DNA of 64,000 bases, from positions 186,001 to 250,000 of the forward strand of contig NZ_RXOE01000003.1 in the NCBI RefSeq assembly GCF_003965815.1, in the 5' to 3' direction. The translations under genes were made by a program, and so were the position numbers. This stretch comes from Variovorax gossypii (GTDB lineage: Bacteria; Pseudomonadota; Gammaproteobacteria; Burkholderiales; Burkholderiaceae_C). Shown in pieces: positions 52,819-61,499 of the stretch (positions are counted from its first letter, which is position 1; every line of letters begins with the position of its first letter). The notes under the pieces were generated by a model. It saw only the letters and a program-made list of their open reading frames with translations, did not search any database and was not told where the DNA came from.

Positions 52819-53346
52819 CTACTTTTCGGTAGCCGCCTTGAGATTGGCCAGGCCTGTTTCGAAGTCCTTGCCGATCATCTGGTCCATGTTGAAGAAGATG
52901 CCCATGAGCTTTGCCACGTAGGGGCTCGGGCCGTACATGGCCCAGGTGACCTGCGTTGCGCCGCCCTGGGGCTGCAGCGTGAATTCGGCCGTGTTGTGGC
53001 CCTCGAAGGGCTTGATGAAGTCGAGCTTGATCGCGACCTTCGACGAAGGCGCCGACTCCACGATCTCCATGCGGCCCGCTCCCGCCTTGTCGTTGCCTTC
53101 CCAGGCATAGGTCGCGCCCTTGCCGCTCGCGCTGCCGCCGAAGCTGCGCTTCATGGCGGGATCGAGCTTCTCGTAGGGCGACCAGGTGCCCCAGCGGTGG
53201 AAGTCGTCGATCAGCGGAAAGATCTTCTCGGCCGGGGCCTCGATGCGAGCGGTGCGTTCGACGCGGAAGGTGTCGGGCCGGGTGGCGGCGTAGATCAGCA
53301 GCGCGGCGATCGCGAGCACGACGACGAGGGCGATTTTCTTGAGCAT
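52819..53346 (-). CDS. SRPBCC (START-like) family protein with N-terminal anchor
   Basis: The 175-residue protein has one N-terminal hydrophobic segment (KIALVVVLAIAALLIYAATR) and then a START-type ligand-binding fold (RIEAPAEKIFPLIDDFHRWG; WSPYEKLDPAMKRSFGG). It is probably membrane-attached with a periplasmic or cytoplasmic hydrophobic cavity. The ligand is unknown. It lies between two VOC genes on the same strand, all probably one unit. Confidence 0.78.
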   Translation of the reverse strand: MLKKIALVVVLAIAALLIYAATRPDTFRVERTARIEAPAEKIFPLIDDFHRWGTWSPYEKLDPAMKRSFGGSASGKGATYAWEGNDKAGAGRMEIVESAPSSKVAIKLDFIKPFEGHNTAEFTLQPQGGATQVTWAMYGPSPYVAKLMGIFFNMDQMIGKDFETGLANLKAATEK

Positions 53347-53394
53347 GGCGGGAGCTTTCTCTGGAGATCGGGGTGCGGGGGGAAAGGCCGACGG

Positions 53395-53832
53395 TCAGGT
53401 CGGCTGCGCGACGACCAGCAGCCAGCCCACGCCGAAGCGGTCGGTCAGCATGCCGAAGTTGGAGGTGAAGAAGGTCGGGATCAGCGGCTGCATGACCTGG
53501 CCGCCTTCGGCCAGCGCGTTGAACCACTTGACGACCTCGGTGTCGGTGTTGGCGGTGAGCGCGAGCATGACGCCCTTGAACTCGGCCTTGCCCGAGCAGC
53601 CGCCGTCGGAGGCCATCAACTCGGTTTCGCCGATGCGGAACACGGCGTGCATCACCTTGTCCGGCTGCGGCATGCCGCCTGCGCAACCGGCCTCGGCGTT
53701 TTCCGACGGGGCGCCCGCGGGCGCTTCCTCGTAGCGCATGAGCTGGGTGACTTCGGCGCCGAGCGCCTTCTTGTAGAAGCCGAGCGCTTCGTCGCAGCGG
53801 CCTTCGAACGAGAGGTAAGACTGGACTTTCAT
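53395..53832 (-). CDS. VOC family protein (PhnB/YjdN type), second copy
   Basis: The 145-residue protein starts MKVQSYLSFEGRCDEALGFY, closely related to the VOC protein at 52365, with the same TDRFGVGWLLVV end. The ATG at 53832 is chosen because a start at 53889 runs through the TetR operator region. It is the first gene of the unit downstream of the divergent TetR promoter. Confidence 0.83.
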   Translation of the reverse strand: MKVQSYLSFEGRCDEALGFYKKALGAEVTQLMRYEEAPAGAPSENAEAGCAGGMPQPDKVMHAVFRIGETELMASDGGCSGKAEFKGVMLALTANTDTEVVKWFNALAEGGQVMQPLIPTFFTSNFGMLTDRFGVGWLLVVAQPT

Positions 53833-53901
53833 GACGATTCCTTTGGACTGAAGAGGTGACTCGGAGGCCCCCGGTGCAACGGGCCGCAAACAATCGGATT
53901 A

Positions 53902-53951
53902 CTTTGTGTACACCGTCCACAAAGAATAACAGAGATAATGGACAGTGTCCA
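53902..53951. promoter_or_regulatory. TetR operators between the VOC gene and tetR
   Basis: CTTTGTG (53902-53908) and CACAAAG (53918-53924) form one dyad with a 9-bp spacer, and TGGACAGTGTCCA (53939-53951) is a perfect 13-bp palindrome. TGTGTACACCGTCCACA within the first dyad repeats the GTCCA half-site. The positions fit binding by the TetR protein encoded at 53964, affecting both directions. Confidence 0.65.
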
Positions 53952-53963
53952 CATGGAGATGCA

Positions 53964-54617
53964 ATGAAGCTCAACAACGTCCCCGACAGCCTGCCGCCCG
54001 CCCGCAGCACTTATCGCCACGGCGATTTGCGCCGCGCGCTGCTGGAAGCAGGCATAGAACTGGCCCGCGACGGCGGCCCCGGCGCGGTGGTGTTGCGAGA
54101 GGCGACCCGGCGCGCCGGCGTGGTGCCCAACGCGGCGTACCGGCATTTCGGCAGCCGCCACGAGCTGTTGCTGGCGGTGCGCGAGGCGGCGCTGGCCGCC
54201 GCGGCGGTCGCGATGGAAAAGGAACTGGCGGCGCAGCCCTGCGACCAGCCGCCCGCCGACTTCGCCCGCGGGCAGGTGCGCGCCATCGGCACGGCCTATC
54301 TGCGCTTCGCCCAGGCGGAGCCCGGCCTGTTCCGCACGGCCTTCGTGATCTCCGACGAGGGCAGCGGCGAACTGGGCCCCGGCAAGGCGGGCGCGAGCGG
54401 GCTGGACTCGTTCCAGCTCCTGGGCAAGGCCATCGACCGGCTGGTGGACGCCGGCGTGCTCGACCCGGCGCGGCGCCCGAACGCCGAGTACTGCGCGTGG
54501 AGCGCGGTGCACGGCCTGGCGCTGCTCATCATCGACGGGCCGCTGCGCGAGATGCCGGCCGAGGCAACCTACAAGCTCGGCCAGCAGCTCATCGACATGG
54601 TCGAGCGGGGCCTCTGA
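53964..54617 (+). CDS. TetR-family regulator
   Basis: The 217-residue protein has a TetR helix-turn-helix (LREATRRAGVVPNAAYRHFG, residues about 39-58) and a helical C-terminal domain of the TetR_C_33/WHG type (AYLRFAQAEPGLFRTAFV). It is divergent from the VOC-SRPBCC-exporter genes. The ATG at 53964 lies just after the palindromes; an upstream start at 53856 would run through the operators. Confidence 0.86.
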   Translation: MKLNNVPDSLPPARSTYRHGDLRRALLEAGIELARDGGPGAVVLREATRRAGVVPNAAYRHFGSRHELLLAVREAALAAAAVAMEKELAAQPCDQPPADFARGQVRAIGTAYLRFAQAEPGLFRTAFVISDEGSGELGPGKAGASGLDSFQLLGKAIDRLVDAGVLDPARRPNAEYCAWSAVHGLALLIIDGPLREMPAEATYKLGQQLIDMVERGL

Positions 54618-54632
54618 GGCCCGCGGCCTGCG

Positions 54633-55124
54633 CTACAGATAGATCTTCTGCAGCAGCCGTATCAGCGTCTCGCGCTCCCGCGCGGTGAGCTTGGCGCTGG
54701 CGTCGGCTTCCAGTTGCACCACCGTCTGCTCGGCTTCGCGGATGAGCGACTCGCCCGCCGGCGTGAGGTGCAGCCCCACGGCGCGGCCGTCATGCGGATG
54801 CGGGCGACGTTCGATCAACCCCCGGCTGTCCAGCGTGGCCACCAGGCTCACGAGATTCGGCGGAAGTATTTCCAGCGCATTGCACAGCTGTCGCGAGGTG
54901 GCGCCGGGGTTGTGCGCCAGCAGCGACAGCACCGAGAAATCGATCTGCTTGAGCCCGTAGGGCGCCATGCGCTCCGCGAAGAAGGCGCTGACGATCAGCC
55001 ACGCCCGGCGGGCGTTGTAGCCGACCAGGGCTTCGAGCATGCGCGCGTCGAGCCGGTCGGGCCTGCCTTGTGGCACGGCGGCCTGCTCGGCTTTCGCGGG
55101 GGCGGATTTCGGGGTGGAGGCCAT
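54633..55124 (-). CDS. MarR-family regulator of the phenylpropanoid genes
   Basis: The 163-residue protein has a MarR winged helix (GATSRQLCNALEILPPNLVS then LVATLDSRGLIERRPH, about 78-115). The ATG at 55124 is preferred; a longer frame from 55154 adds 10 residues. It lies 46 bp after the acyl-CoA dehydrogenase gene in the same direction, so it may be co-transcribed with it. By analogy with FerR/CouR-type regulators it may bind a hydroxycinnamoyl-CoA made by the synthetase at 58774. Confidence 0.8.
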   Translation of the reverse strand: MASTPKSAPAKAEQAAVPQGRPDRLDARMLEALVGYNARRAWLIVSAFFAERMAPYGLKQIDFSVLSLLAHNPGATSRQLCNALEILPPNLVSLVATLDSRGLIERRPHPHDGRAVGLHLTPAGESLIREAEQTVVQLEADASAKLTARERETLIRLLQKIYL

Positions 55125-55170
55125 GGCCCGAGCGTAACCGCGGGCGCACTGCAACGAGAGGTTTCAGTGG

Positions 55171-56919
55171 CTAGTTGGAGACAGCGCCGCCAGGCGCGGC
55201 CGCATGCGTCAGGGCGACCGTCTCGCAGGCCTTCTTGACGATGCCCATCCGCATCTCGAATTCGGGCAGCACCCAGCGCCTGAAGGCGGCCGCCACGCGC
55301 GCCTTCTCCGCGTCGCCAGGCGAGGCAGCCTCGATGCGGGCCCAGGCCCACGCCATCATCGCGAGCATGGTCGCGCGCAGATAGTCGTCGGCCACCTCGT
55401 ACGGCAGCACCGGATTGGCATGCGCTGCCATTGCGACGGTGGTGCCCAGGTAGCGCAGCTGCGCCAGCCGGCGCTGCACGTCGGCGTCGGCCTCGCGCGA
55501 GGCGTCCAGCGTGTCGCGCAGCTCCAGCAGCACCGCCGACATGCCGGCTCCACCGTCGGGCAGCACCTTGCGTACCAGCAGGTCGATGGCCTGGATCTCG
55601 TTGGTGCCCTCGTAGATCATCGTCACGCGCGAATCGCGAACTATCTGCTCGATGCCCCATTCGCGCACGTAGCCGTGGCCGCCGAACACCTGCAGGCATT
55701 CGCTCGCGCCGTGGAAGGCCTGGTGCGTGCACGCGGCCTTGAGCACCGGCGTGACGAACGAACACCAGCGCTGCGCGCGCTCGCGCGCCTTCGGGTCGGC
55801 GTCGTGCGCGGCCACGTCGAGCATCAGCGCGCTGCGGTAGGCGATGGTGCGCGCGCCGTCGATCCAGGCGCGCTGCGTATCGAGGATGCGGCGCACGGCC
55901 GGGTGCTCGGCGATCAGGTCGGCGCTCTCGCCGCCGCGGCTGGCGGGCACGGGGCCGGGCGCGCGCATCTGGCGGCGCTCGGCGGCATAGGCATCGGCCT
56001 TCTGCCAGGCGGCGTCGAGCAGGCCGATGCCCTGCAGCGCCACGTGCAGGCGCGCCGAATTCATCATCACGAACATCGCAGCCAGCCCGCGGCCGGGCTC
56101 GCCGACCAGCCAGCCGGTGGCCTCGTCGAAGCGCATCGTGCAGGTGGGGCTGCCGTGAAGGCCCATTTTTTCCTCGATGCGCTCGCAGTGCACCGCGTTG
56201 CGCGCGCCGTCGGGCAGCAGCTTGGGCACCAGCGCCAGCGACAGGCCCTTGGGCCCGGCCGGCGCATCGGGCAGCCGGCACAGCACGAGGTGGACGATGT
56301 TGGGCGTCAGGTCGTGCTCGCCGCCCGAGATGAAGATCTTGCCGCCGCTTACCCGCAGGCTGCCGTCGGCCTGCGGCACGGCGCGTGTGCGCACCTGGCC
56401 CAGGTCGCTGCCTGCGTGCGCTTCGGTGAGGCACATGGTCGCGAGCCATTCGCCGGTCGCGATCTTCGACAGATAGCGCTGCTTCAGCTCCTCGCTGCCG
56501 TGATGCTTGAGGCAGGCGTACGCGCCGTGCAGCAGGCCGGGCGCCATCGTCAGGCCATGGTTGGCGGCGGCCAGCCATTCGTAGAGAACGGCTTCGAGCA
56601 CGGCGGGCAGGCCCTGGCCGCCGTCTTCCGGCGCGGCGGAGAGAGCAGGCCAGCCGCCATCGACGAGGGCCTGGTAGGCCTCGCGAAAGCCCGGCGGCGA
56701 GGCGACCTGGCCATCGGCGAAGCGGCAGCCGGTCTCGTCGCCGCCGCGGCTGATGGGCGCCACCACCTCGCCGACGAAGCGCCCGGCTTCCTCGAGCACC
56801 TGCGCATGCAGCGCCTCGTCGACCTCCGCGAAGGGGGCGAGCGCGGCCAGGCGCGCGGGCGCGTCGAGCACTTTGTTCAGGATGAACCGGACGTCTTCGG
56901 GGCGGGGCTTGTAATCCAT
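55171..56919 (-). CDS. Acyl-CoA dehydrogenase
   Basis: The 582-residue flavoprotein has the acyl-CoA dehydrogenase motifs LTEAHAGSDLGQVRTRA and CLQVFGGHGYVREWGIEQ, and is about 200 residues longer than short-chain enzymes, as in the FadE/DmdC-like branch with an extra C-terminal domain. With the synthetase, hydratase and SDR it could carry out the dehydrogenation step on a phenylpropanoyl-CoA side chain. It lies 33 bp after the Bug gene. Confidence 0.86.
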   Translation of the reverse strand: MDYKPRPEDVRFILNKVLDAPARLAALAPFAEVDEALHAQVLEEAGRFVGEVVAPISRGGDETGCRFADGQVASPPGFREAYQALVDGGWPALSAAPEDGGQGLPAVLEAVLYEWLAAANHGLTMAPGLLHGAYACLKHHGSEELKQRYLSKIATGEWLATMCLTEAHAGSDLGQVRTRAVPQADGSLRVSGGKIFISGGEHDLTPNIVHLVLCRLPDAPAGPKGLSLALVPKLLPDGARNAVHCERIEEKMGLHGSPTCTMRFDEATGWLVGEPGRGLAAMFVMMNSARLHVALQGIGLLDAAWQKADAYAAERRQMRAPGPVPASRGGESADLIAEHPAVRRILDTQRAWIDGARTIAYRSALMLDVAAHDADPKARERAQRWCSFVTPVLKAACTHQAFHGASECLQVFGGHGYVREWGIEQIVRDSRVTMIYEGTNEIQAIDLLVRKVLPDGGAGMSAVLLELRDTLDASREADADVQRRLAQLRYLGTTVAMAAHANPVLPYEVADDYLRATMLAMMAWAWARIEAASPGDAEKARVAAAFRRWVLPEFEMRMGIVKKACETVALTHAAAPGGAVSN

Positions 56920-56952
56920 CGGGGCAGGGAAGCAGGAGAACGAATCGGCGAA

Positions 56953-57945
56953 TCAGGATTCGGCCGTGAAGCCGATCTTCTTGACCAGCGGACCCCAGCG
57001 TTCGTACTCGGACTGCAGCGACTTGCGCATGTCCTCCGGCGAGGAGCCATGGGCGAGAAGGCCCACCGACAGCAGGCCGTCGGCCACGCTCTTGTCCTTC
57101 AGCGCGGTCTGGATCGCCGTGCTCGCGGCCGTGATGACGGCCGTGGGCGTCTTCGCCGGCGCGAAGAAGCCGAACCATTCGTCGGCCACGATCTCGGGGA
57201 AGCCCTGCTCGGTGAAGGTCGGCACGTCGGGCAGGTAGGCCGCGCGCTGCGAGCCCGACATGGCGAGCACGCGCAGCTTGCCGGCCTTGGCGAAGGGAAT
57301 GGCGTCGCCGGCGGGCGTCATGCTCGATGCGATCTGGCCGCCCACCACGTCGTTGATGGCCGGCAGCGAGCCGCGATAGGGCACGTGGCGCAGGTCGGCG
57401 CCGCTGTTCAGGCCCAGCAGCGCGCCCAGGAAGTGCGGCGTGGAGCCCGCGCCCGGCGAGCCGTAGCTGGCCTGCCCGGGGTTGGCCTTGGCCCATGCGA
57501 CGAAGTCCTTCAGCGTCTTCACGCTCGCGGGCACGGCGGGCCCGACGGTCAGTGCGTGCGTCATCACCGCGCCGATGGAGATCGGCGCGAAGTCGGCCAT
57601 GCCGTAGCCCAGCTTGGTGTAGATGTGCGGATAGATCGACAGCGCCGAAGCCTGCGCGAGGCACAGCACCGAACCGTCGGCCACCGAGCTCTTGAGCGTG
57701 TCGAGCGCGATGCGCCCGCCGGCGCCCGGCTTGTTCTCGACCACCGGATTGACCTTCGTGAAGGGCGTGTCGCCCAGCTTCTCGGCCACGCGGCGCGCCA
57801 CGCTGTCTCCGGCGCTGCCGGCCGGGAAGCCGTAGTAGATCTTCACTACCTGCTGCACCGCCTGGGCGAGCGCGGCGAAGGGATGCAGGGCGGCGATGGC
57901 GGCGGTGCCGCCGAGCGCCGTCACGAACTGGCGTCTGTTGGTCAT
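56953..57945 (-). CDS. Tripartite tricarboxylate transporter substrate-binding protein (Bug family)
   Basis: The 330-residue protein has a twin-arginine-like leader (NRRQFVTALGGTAAIAALHP; cleavage near residue 28) and the Bug core (KIYYGFPAGSAGDSVARRVA; VENKPGAGGRIALD). The ATG at 57945 follows GGAGAC on the minus strand. It lies inside the phenylpropanoid-type operon, which makes a hydroxycinnamate a candidate ligand, without proof. Confidence 0.86.
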   Translation of the reverse strand: MTNRRQFVTALGGTAAIAALHPFAALAQAVQQVVKIYYGFPAGSAGDSVARRVAEKLGDTPFTKVNPVVENKPGAGGRIALDTLKSSVADGSVLCLAQASALSIYPHIYTKLGYGMADFAPISIGAVMTHALTVGPAVPASVKTLKDFVAWAKANPGQASYGSPGAGSTPHFLGALLGLNSGADLRHVPYRGSLPAINDVVGGQIASSMTPAGDAIPFAKAGKLRVLAMSGSQRAAYLPDVPTFTEQGFPEIVADEWFGFFAPAKTPTAVITAASTAIQTALKDKSVADGLLSVGLLAHGSSPEDMRKSLQSEYERWGPLVKKIGFTAES

Positions 57946-57986
57946 GGTCTTGTCTCCTGGTTTGCGGTGGCTGACTGAAAGCGGAA

Positions 57987-58751
57987 TCAGCGCGGCGCCA
58001 TGCGCAGGGCGCCGTCGATGCGGATCACCTCGCCGTTGAGGTGGCCGTTGGTGACGATGTGGCAGGCCAGCTCGGCGAACTCCGAGGGCTTGCCCAGGCG
58101 CGGCGGGAACGGAATCGACGCGGCCAGCGACTGCTGCACCGGCTCGGGCAGCTCCAGCAACAGCGGCGTGGCGAAGATGCCCGGCGCCACGGTGCACACG
58201 CGGATGGCGTGCTGCGCGAGGTCGCGTGCCATCGGCAGCGTCATGCCGACAAGCCCGCCCTTGGAGGCGCTGTAGGCCTGCTGGCCCACCTGGCCGTCGA
58301 AGGCGGCGACCGAGGCGGTGAAGAGCATCACGCCCTTCTCGCCGTTGTCGAGCGCGTCGAGCTTCGCGCAGCGCGCGGCGAACAGGCGCGCCATGTTGTA
58401 GCCGCCGATCAGGTTGATGTTGACCACGCGCACGAAGTCTTCGAGCGGCGCGGGGCTGCCGTCCTTGCCGACGATGCGCTTGGCGCTGCCGATGCCGGCC
58501 ACGTTCATCAGGATGCGCGCGGGGCCGTGCACGGCCTCGGCCTTGTCGAGCGCGGCGACCACGCTGTCGGTGTCGGTGATGTCGCAGGCGCATGCAATGC
58601 CGCCGATGTCGGCCGCTACCTTCGCGGCGAGTTCGGCGTTGCGGTCGAGCACCGCGACCTTCGCGCCCAGCCGCGCGAGTTCGCGCGCGGTGGCTTCGCC
58701 GAGGCCCGATGCGCCGCCGGTGACCAGTGCGGCTTGTCCTTCGATCTTCAT
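57987..58751 (-). CDS. SDR-family 3-hydroxyacyl-CoA dehydrogenase-like protein
   Basis: The 254-residue protein has the cofactor motif TGGASGLGEATARELA (residues 11-26), the NVAGIG element and the active-site YSASKGG preceded by TASVAAFDGQVGQQA. The sequence resembles type II 3-hydroxyacyl-CoA dehydrogenases (17-beta-HSD10-like). It would oxidise the 3-hydroxyacyl-CoA formed by the hydratase at 60624. It lies 22 bp after the synthetase gene. Confidence 0.84.
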   Translation of the reverse strand: MKIEGQAALVTGGASGLGEATARELARLGAKVAVLDRNAELAAKVAADIGGIACACDITDTDSVVAALDKAEAVHGPARILMNVAGIGSAKRIVGKDGSPAPLEDFVRVVNINLIGGYNMARLFAARCAKLDALDNGEKGVMLFTASVAAFDGQVGQQAYSASKGGLVGMTLPMARDLAQHAIRVCTVAPGIFATPLLLELPEPVQQSLAASIPFPPRLGKPSEFAELACHIVTNGHLNGEVIRIDGALRMAPR

Positions 58752-58773
58752 GGTGTGTCGTCTCCTGGAATGT

Positions 58774-60627
58774 CTAGCGGGGCTTGAGGGTGAAGGGCAG
58801 GCTGGCGTCGTGCATCGCATCGGCCAGTGCGGCGCGGTGCTTGAGCACGGCGCGCTGGTTGATGGAGCCCTTGTCGGTGACCTCGCCCTTGTCGATGGAC
58901 GGAGGCTCGGCCATCAGGTGCAGCCGCGCGATGCGGTTGGCGCTGCCGGTGGCGCCGGCGGCCAGCGTGTTGACGACCTGCTGGAAGTGCGCCTGCACGG
59001 GGGCGCTCTCGAGCACCTCGCGCATGGATGCGTCGGCGCTCAGGCCGGCGAGCTGCCGCACCTTCTGCGTCGGGAAGATCAGCGCGCCGACTTCCTTCAG
59101 GTTGATGCCGGTCAGCACCGCGTCCTGCACGTAGGGCGCGCCGGCCGCGATGATCTTCGCGCGCATCGGGCCCACGCTCACGAAGGTGCCGGTGGCGAGC
59201 TTGAAGTCTTCGGCGATGCGGCCGTCGAAGCGCAGGCCGCGATGGATGTTGTCTTCGGCTATCCACTTCACCGCGTCGCCGGTGGAGAAGAAGCCTTCCT
59301 CGTCGAAGGACTCGGCAGTGGCCTCGGGCGCGCGCCAGTAGCCGGGCGTGATGTTGGGGCCGCGGTAGCGCACCTCGGTCTTGCCGTCGACCTCGATCAG
59401 CTTGAGCTCGATGCCCGGCGCGGGCAGGCCCACGTCGCCCGACTTCACGTCGGGGCCGGTCACGTAGAGCGCGAAGGGGCCTGATTCGGTCATGCCCAGG
59501 CCCGTGCCCATCACGATGCGTTCGCCGACTTCCGACTCCTGCGTGCGGTGCAGGCTGTCCCACACCGGCTGCGACAGCGCCGCGCCCGAGTAGAAGAACA
59601 TCTTCACGCGCGACAGCAGGTTGCGGCGCAGCACCGCGTCGGTTTCCATCGCCTGCGCGATGGCCTCGAAGCCGGTGGGCACGTTGAAGTAGATGGTGGG
59701 CGCGATCTCGCGCAGGTTGCGCAGCGTCTCGGCCATGCCGGCGGGCGTGGGCTTGCCGTCGTCGATGTAGAGCGTGCCGCCGTTGTCCAGCACGATGCCC
59801 ACGTTGTGGTTGCCGCCGAAGGTGTGGTTCCAGGGCAGCCAGTCGACCAGCACCGGCGGCTCGTCGCCCAGTGCGGGAATCGACTGGCGCAGCTGCTGCT
59901 GGTTGGCGCACCACATGCGGTGCGTGTTGATCACCGCCTTGGGCATCTTGGTCGAGCCCGAGGTGAAGAGGAACTTGGTGATGGTGTCGGGGCCGGTCGC
60001 GCGCATCGCCGCGTCGATGGCGGGCGTGGCGGGCGTCGAGGCCAGTGCGTCGAACGCGGTGGTGGGGCGGCCTTCGAGCGTGCCCTGCGCCAGCACGACT
60101 TCGGTGCCGGCCGGCACGACTGCGGCGATGGCCTTGGCGAAGCGCGCGGCGTCGCTCGCGAAAACGAGGCCCGGCGTGAGCGTGTCGAAGACGTGGCGCA
60201 GCTTCTCGAAGTCCTGGCTCACCAGCGAGTAGGGCGGCGATACGGGGCAGTAGGGCACGCCGGCGTAGAGGCAGCCCAGCGCCATCAGCGCGTGCTCGAT
60301 GCCGTTCTCGCTGAGGATCGCGACCGGGCGGTCGGCGCTCAGGCCGCGGTCCAGCAGGGCTTGTCCGATACCGCGTGCTTCCTCCAGCGCCTGCGCGTAG
60401 TTCACGCGCAGCCAGTCGCCGGTGCTGCCGTCGGCCAGCCGTTCGCGACGGGCGATGAAGGTGCGCTCGGGCGTGCGCTCTGCCCAGTAGGCGAGGCGGT
60501 CGGTCATGCGCTCGCGGTAGGGCTCGAGTTGCGTTTCGGCGCTCAGGTACTGCGTGCCTGGCGCGCCGTCGCGTAGCACCGCGCGCGTCACGCCGAAGAC
60601 CAGCGGGCGGTATCGGACGGCGCTCAT
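58774..60627 (-). CDS. fcs: Feruloyl-CoA synthetase
   Basis: The 617-residue enzyme is an acyl-adenylate-forming synthetase with the P-loop FLFTSGSTKMPKAVINTH, the GTGLGMTESGPFALY motif and FSTGDAVKW, ending with the lysine region DKGEVTDKGSINQRA. The length and LVDWLPWNHTFGGNHN stretch are those of feruloyl-CoA synthetases rather than acetate or fatty-acid enzymes. It activates ferulate or related hydroxycinnamates with CoA and ATP. The ATG at 60627 overlaps the hydratase stop by 4 bp. Confidence 0.85.
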   Translation of the reverse strand: MSAVRYRPLVFGVTRAVLRDGAPGTQYLSAETQLEPYRERMTDRLAYWAERTPERTFIARRERLADGSTGDWLRVNYAQALEEARGIGQALLDRGLSADRPVAILSENGIEHALMALGCLYAGVPYCPVSPPYSLVSQDFEKLRHVFDTLTPGLVFASDAARFAKAIAAVVPAGTEVVLAQGTLEGRPTTAFDALASTPATPAIDAAMRATGPDTITKFLFTSGSTKMPKAVINTHRMWCANQQQLRQSIPALGDEPPVLVDWLPWNHTFGGNHNVGIVLDNGGTLYIDDGKPTPAGMAETLRNLREIAPTIYFNVPTGFEAIAQAMETDAVLRRNLLSRVKMFFYSGAALSQPVWDSLHRTQESEVGERIVMGTGLGMTESGPFALYVTGPDVKSGDVGLPAPGIELKLIEVDGKTEVRYRGPNITPGYWRAPEATAESFDEEGFFSTGDAVKWIAEDNIHRGLRFDGRIAEDFKLATGTFVSVGPMRAKIIAAGAPYVQDAVLTGINLKEVGALIFPTQKVRQLAGLSADASMREVLESAPVQAHFQQVVNTLAAGATGSANRIARLHLMAEPPSIDKGEVTDKGSINQRAVLKHRAALADAMHDASLPFTLKPR

Positions 60628-61397
60628 CCCTTGCTCACTTTCGCGGCACGCCCTTCGAGGAAGTCGCGCACGCGCTGCTTGGCTTCGGGCGCGGCCTGGG
60701 TGATGCCGGAGATCAGCGCTTCGGTGAAGAAGCCGTGGTCGGCCGACTGCTCTGCGATGCGCGGCAGGGCGTGCATCAGCGCGTAGTTGGTGAGCGGCGC
60801 GTTGGTGGCCACGCGCTTCGCGAGCTCGAAGGCCTTGTCGAAAGCCTGGCCCTCGTCGACGAGGTACTGGGCGAAGTTGGCGCGCTCGCCTTCCTCGGCG
60901 TTGTAGACGCGGCCGGTCATCATCATGTCGGTCATGCGGGCCACGCCGATCAGCTTCGGAATGCGCACCGAGCCGCCGCCGCCCACGAAGATGCCGCGCG
61001 AGCCCTCGGGCAGCGCGTAGAAGGTGGAGCGGTCGGCCACGCGGATGTGGCAGGCGCTGGCCAACTCGAGCCCGCCGCCCACCACTGCGCCATGCAGCGC
61101 GGCGATCACCGGCACCGGGCCGTGCTGGATCAGGTCGAGCGCGCCGTGCCACAGGCGCGAGTGCTGCATGCCCTGGCCGGCGTCGCGCTCCTTCAGCTCG
61201 CTCAGGTCGAGGCCGGCGCAGAAGTGCGGGCCCTCGCCGTCGATCACCGCCGCGCGCACGCTGGAGGGCAGCTTCTCGAAGGTGTCGCGCAGGGCGAGGA
61301 TCAGTCCGTCGGACAGCGCGTTGCGCTTGGAACCGCGCGTCAGGCGGACGATGGCGACTTCGTCGCGGATGTCGAGTTGAAGGTCTGGATTGGTCAT
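60624..61397 (-). CDS. Enoyl-CoA hydratase/isomerase family protein
   Basis: The 257-residue crotonase has the oxyanion segments CAGLDLSELKER and GAVVGGGLELASACHIRVA; the catalytic glutamates fit GGLELA and ALPEGSRGIFV. It is not the canonical feruloyl-CoA hydratase/lyase sequence, which favours a beta-oxidation-like hydratase role together with the dehydrogenase and SDR. It is the first gene of the minus-strand unit; ATG at 61397. Confidence 0.84.
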   Translation of the reverse strand: MTNPDLQLDIRDEVAIVRLTRGSKRNALSDGLILALRDTFEKLPSSVRAAVIDGEGPHFCAGLDLSELKERDAGQGMQHSRLWHGALDLIQHGPVPVIAALHGAVVGGGLELASACHIRVADRSTFYALPEGSRGIFVGGGGSVRIPKLIGVARMTDMMMTGRVYNAEEGERANFAQYLVDEGQAFDKAFELAKRVATNAPLTNYALMHALPRIAEQSADHGFFTEALISGITQAAPEAKQRVRDFLEGRAAKVSKG

Positions 61398-61499
61398 GAT
61401 GAGTCCGGGGTTGCGTCGAATTATGGTTATGGGAAATAATCAATTCAAGGAATTTGGAGCCCCCAGAGCCTAGGGACTTACCCGTATCGGAGACAAGAC

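Noticed and set aside
55204..57978. 924-codon plus-strand open frame
   Set aside because: High-GC shadow of the acyl-CoA dehydrogenase and Bug genes; low-complexity Arg/His/Ala/Gly composition and no domain.
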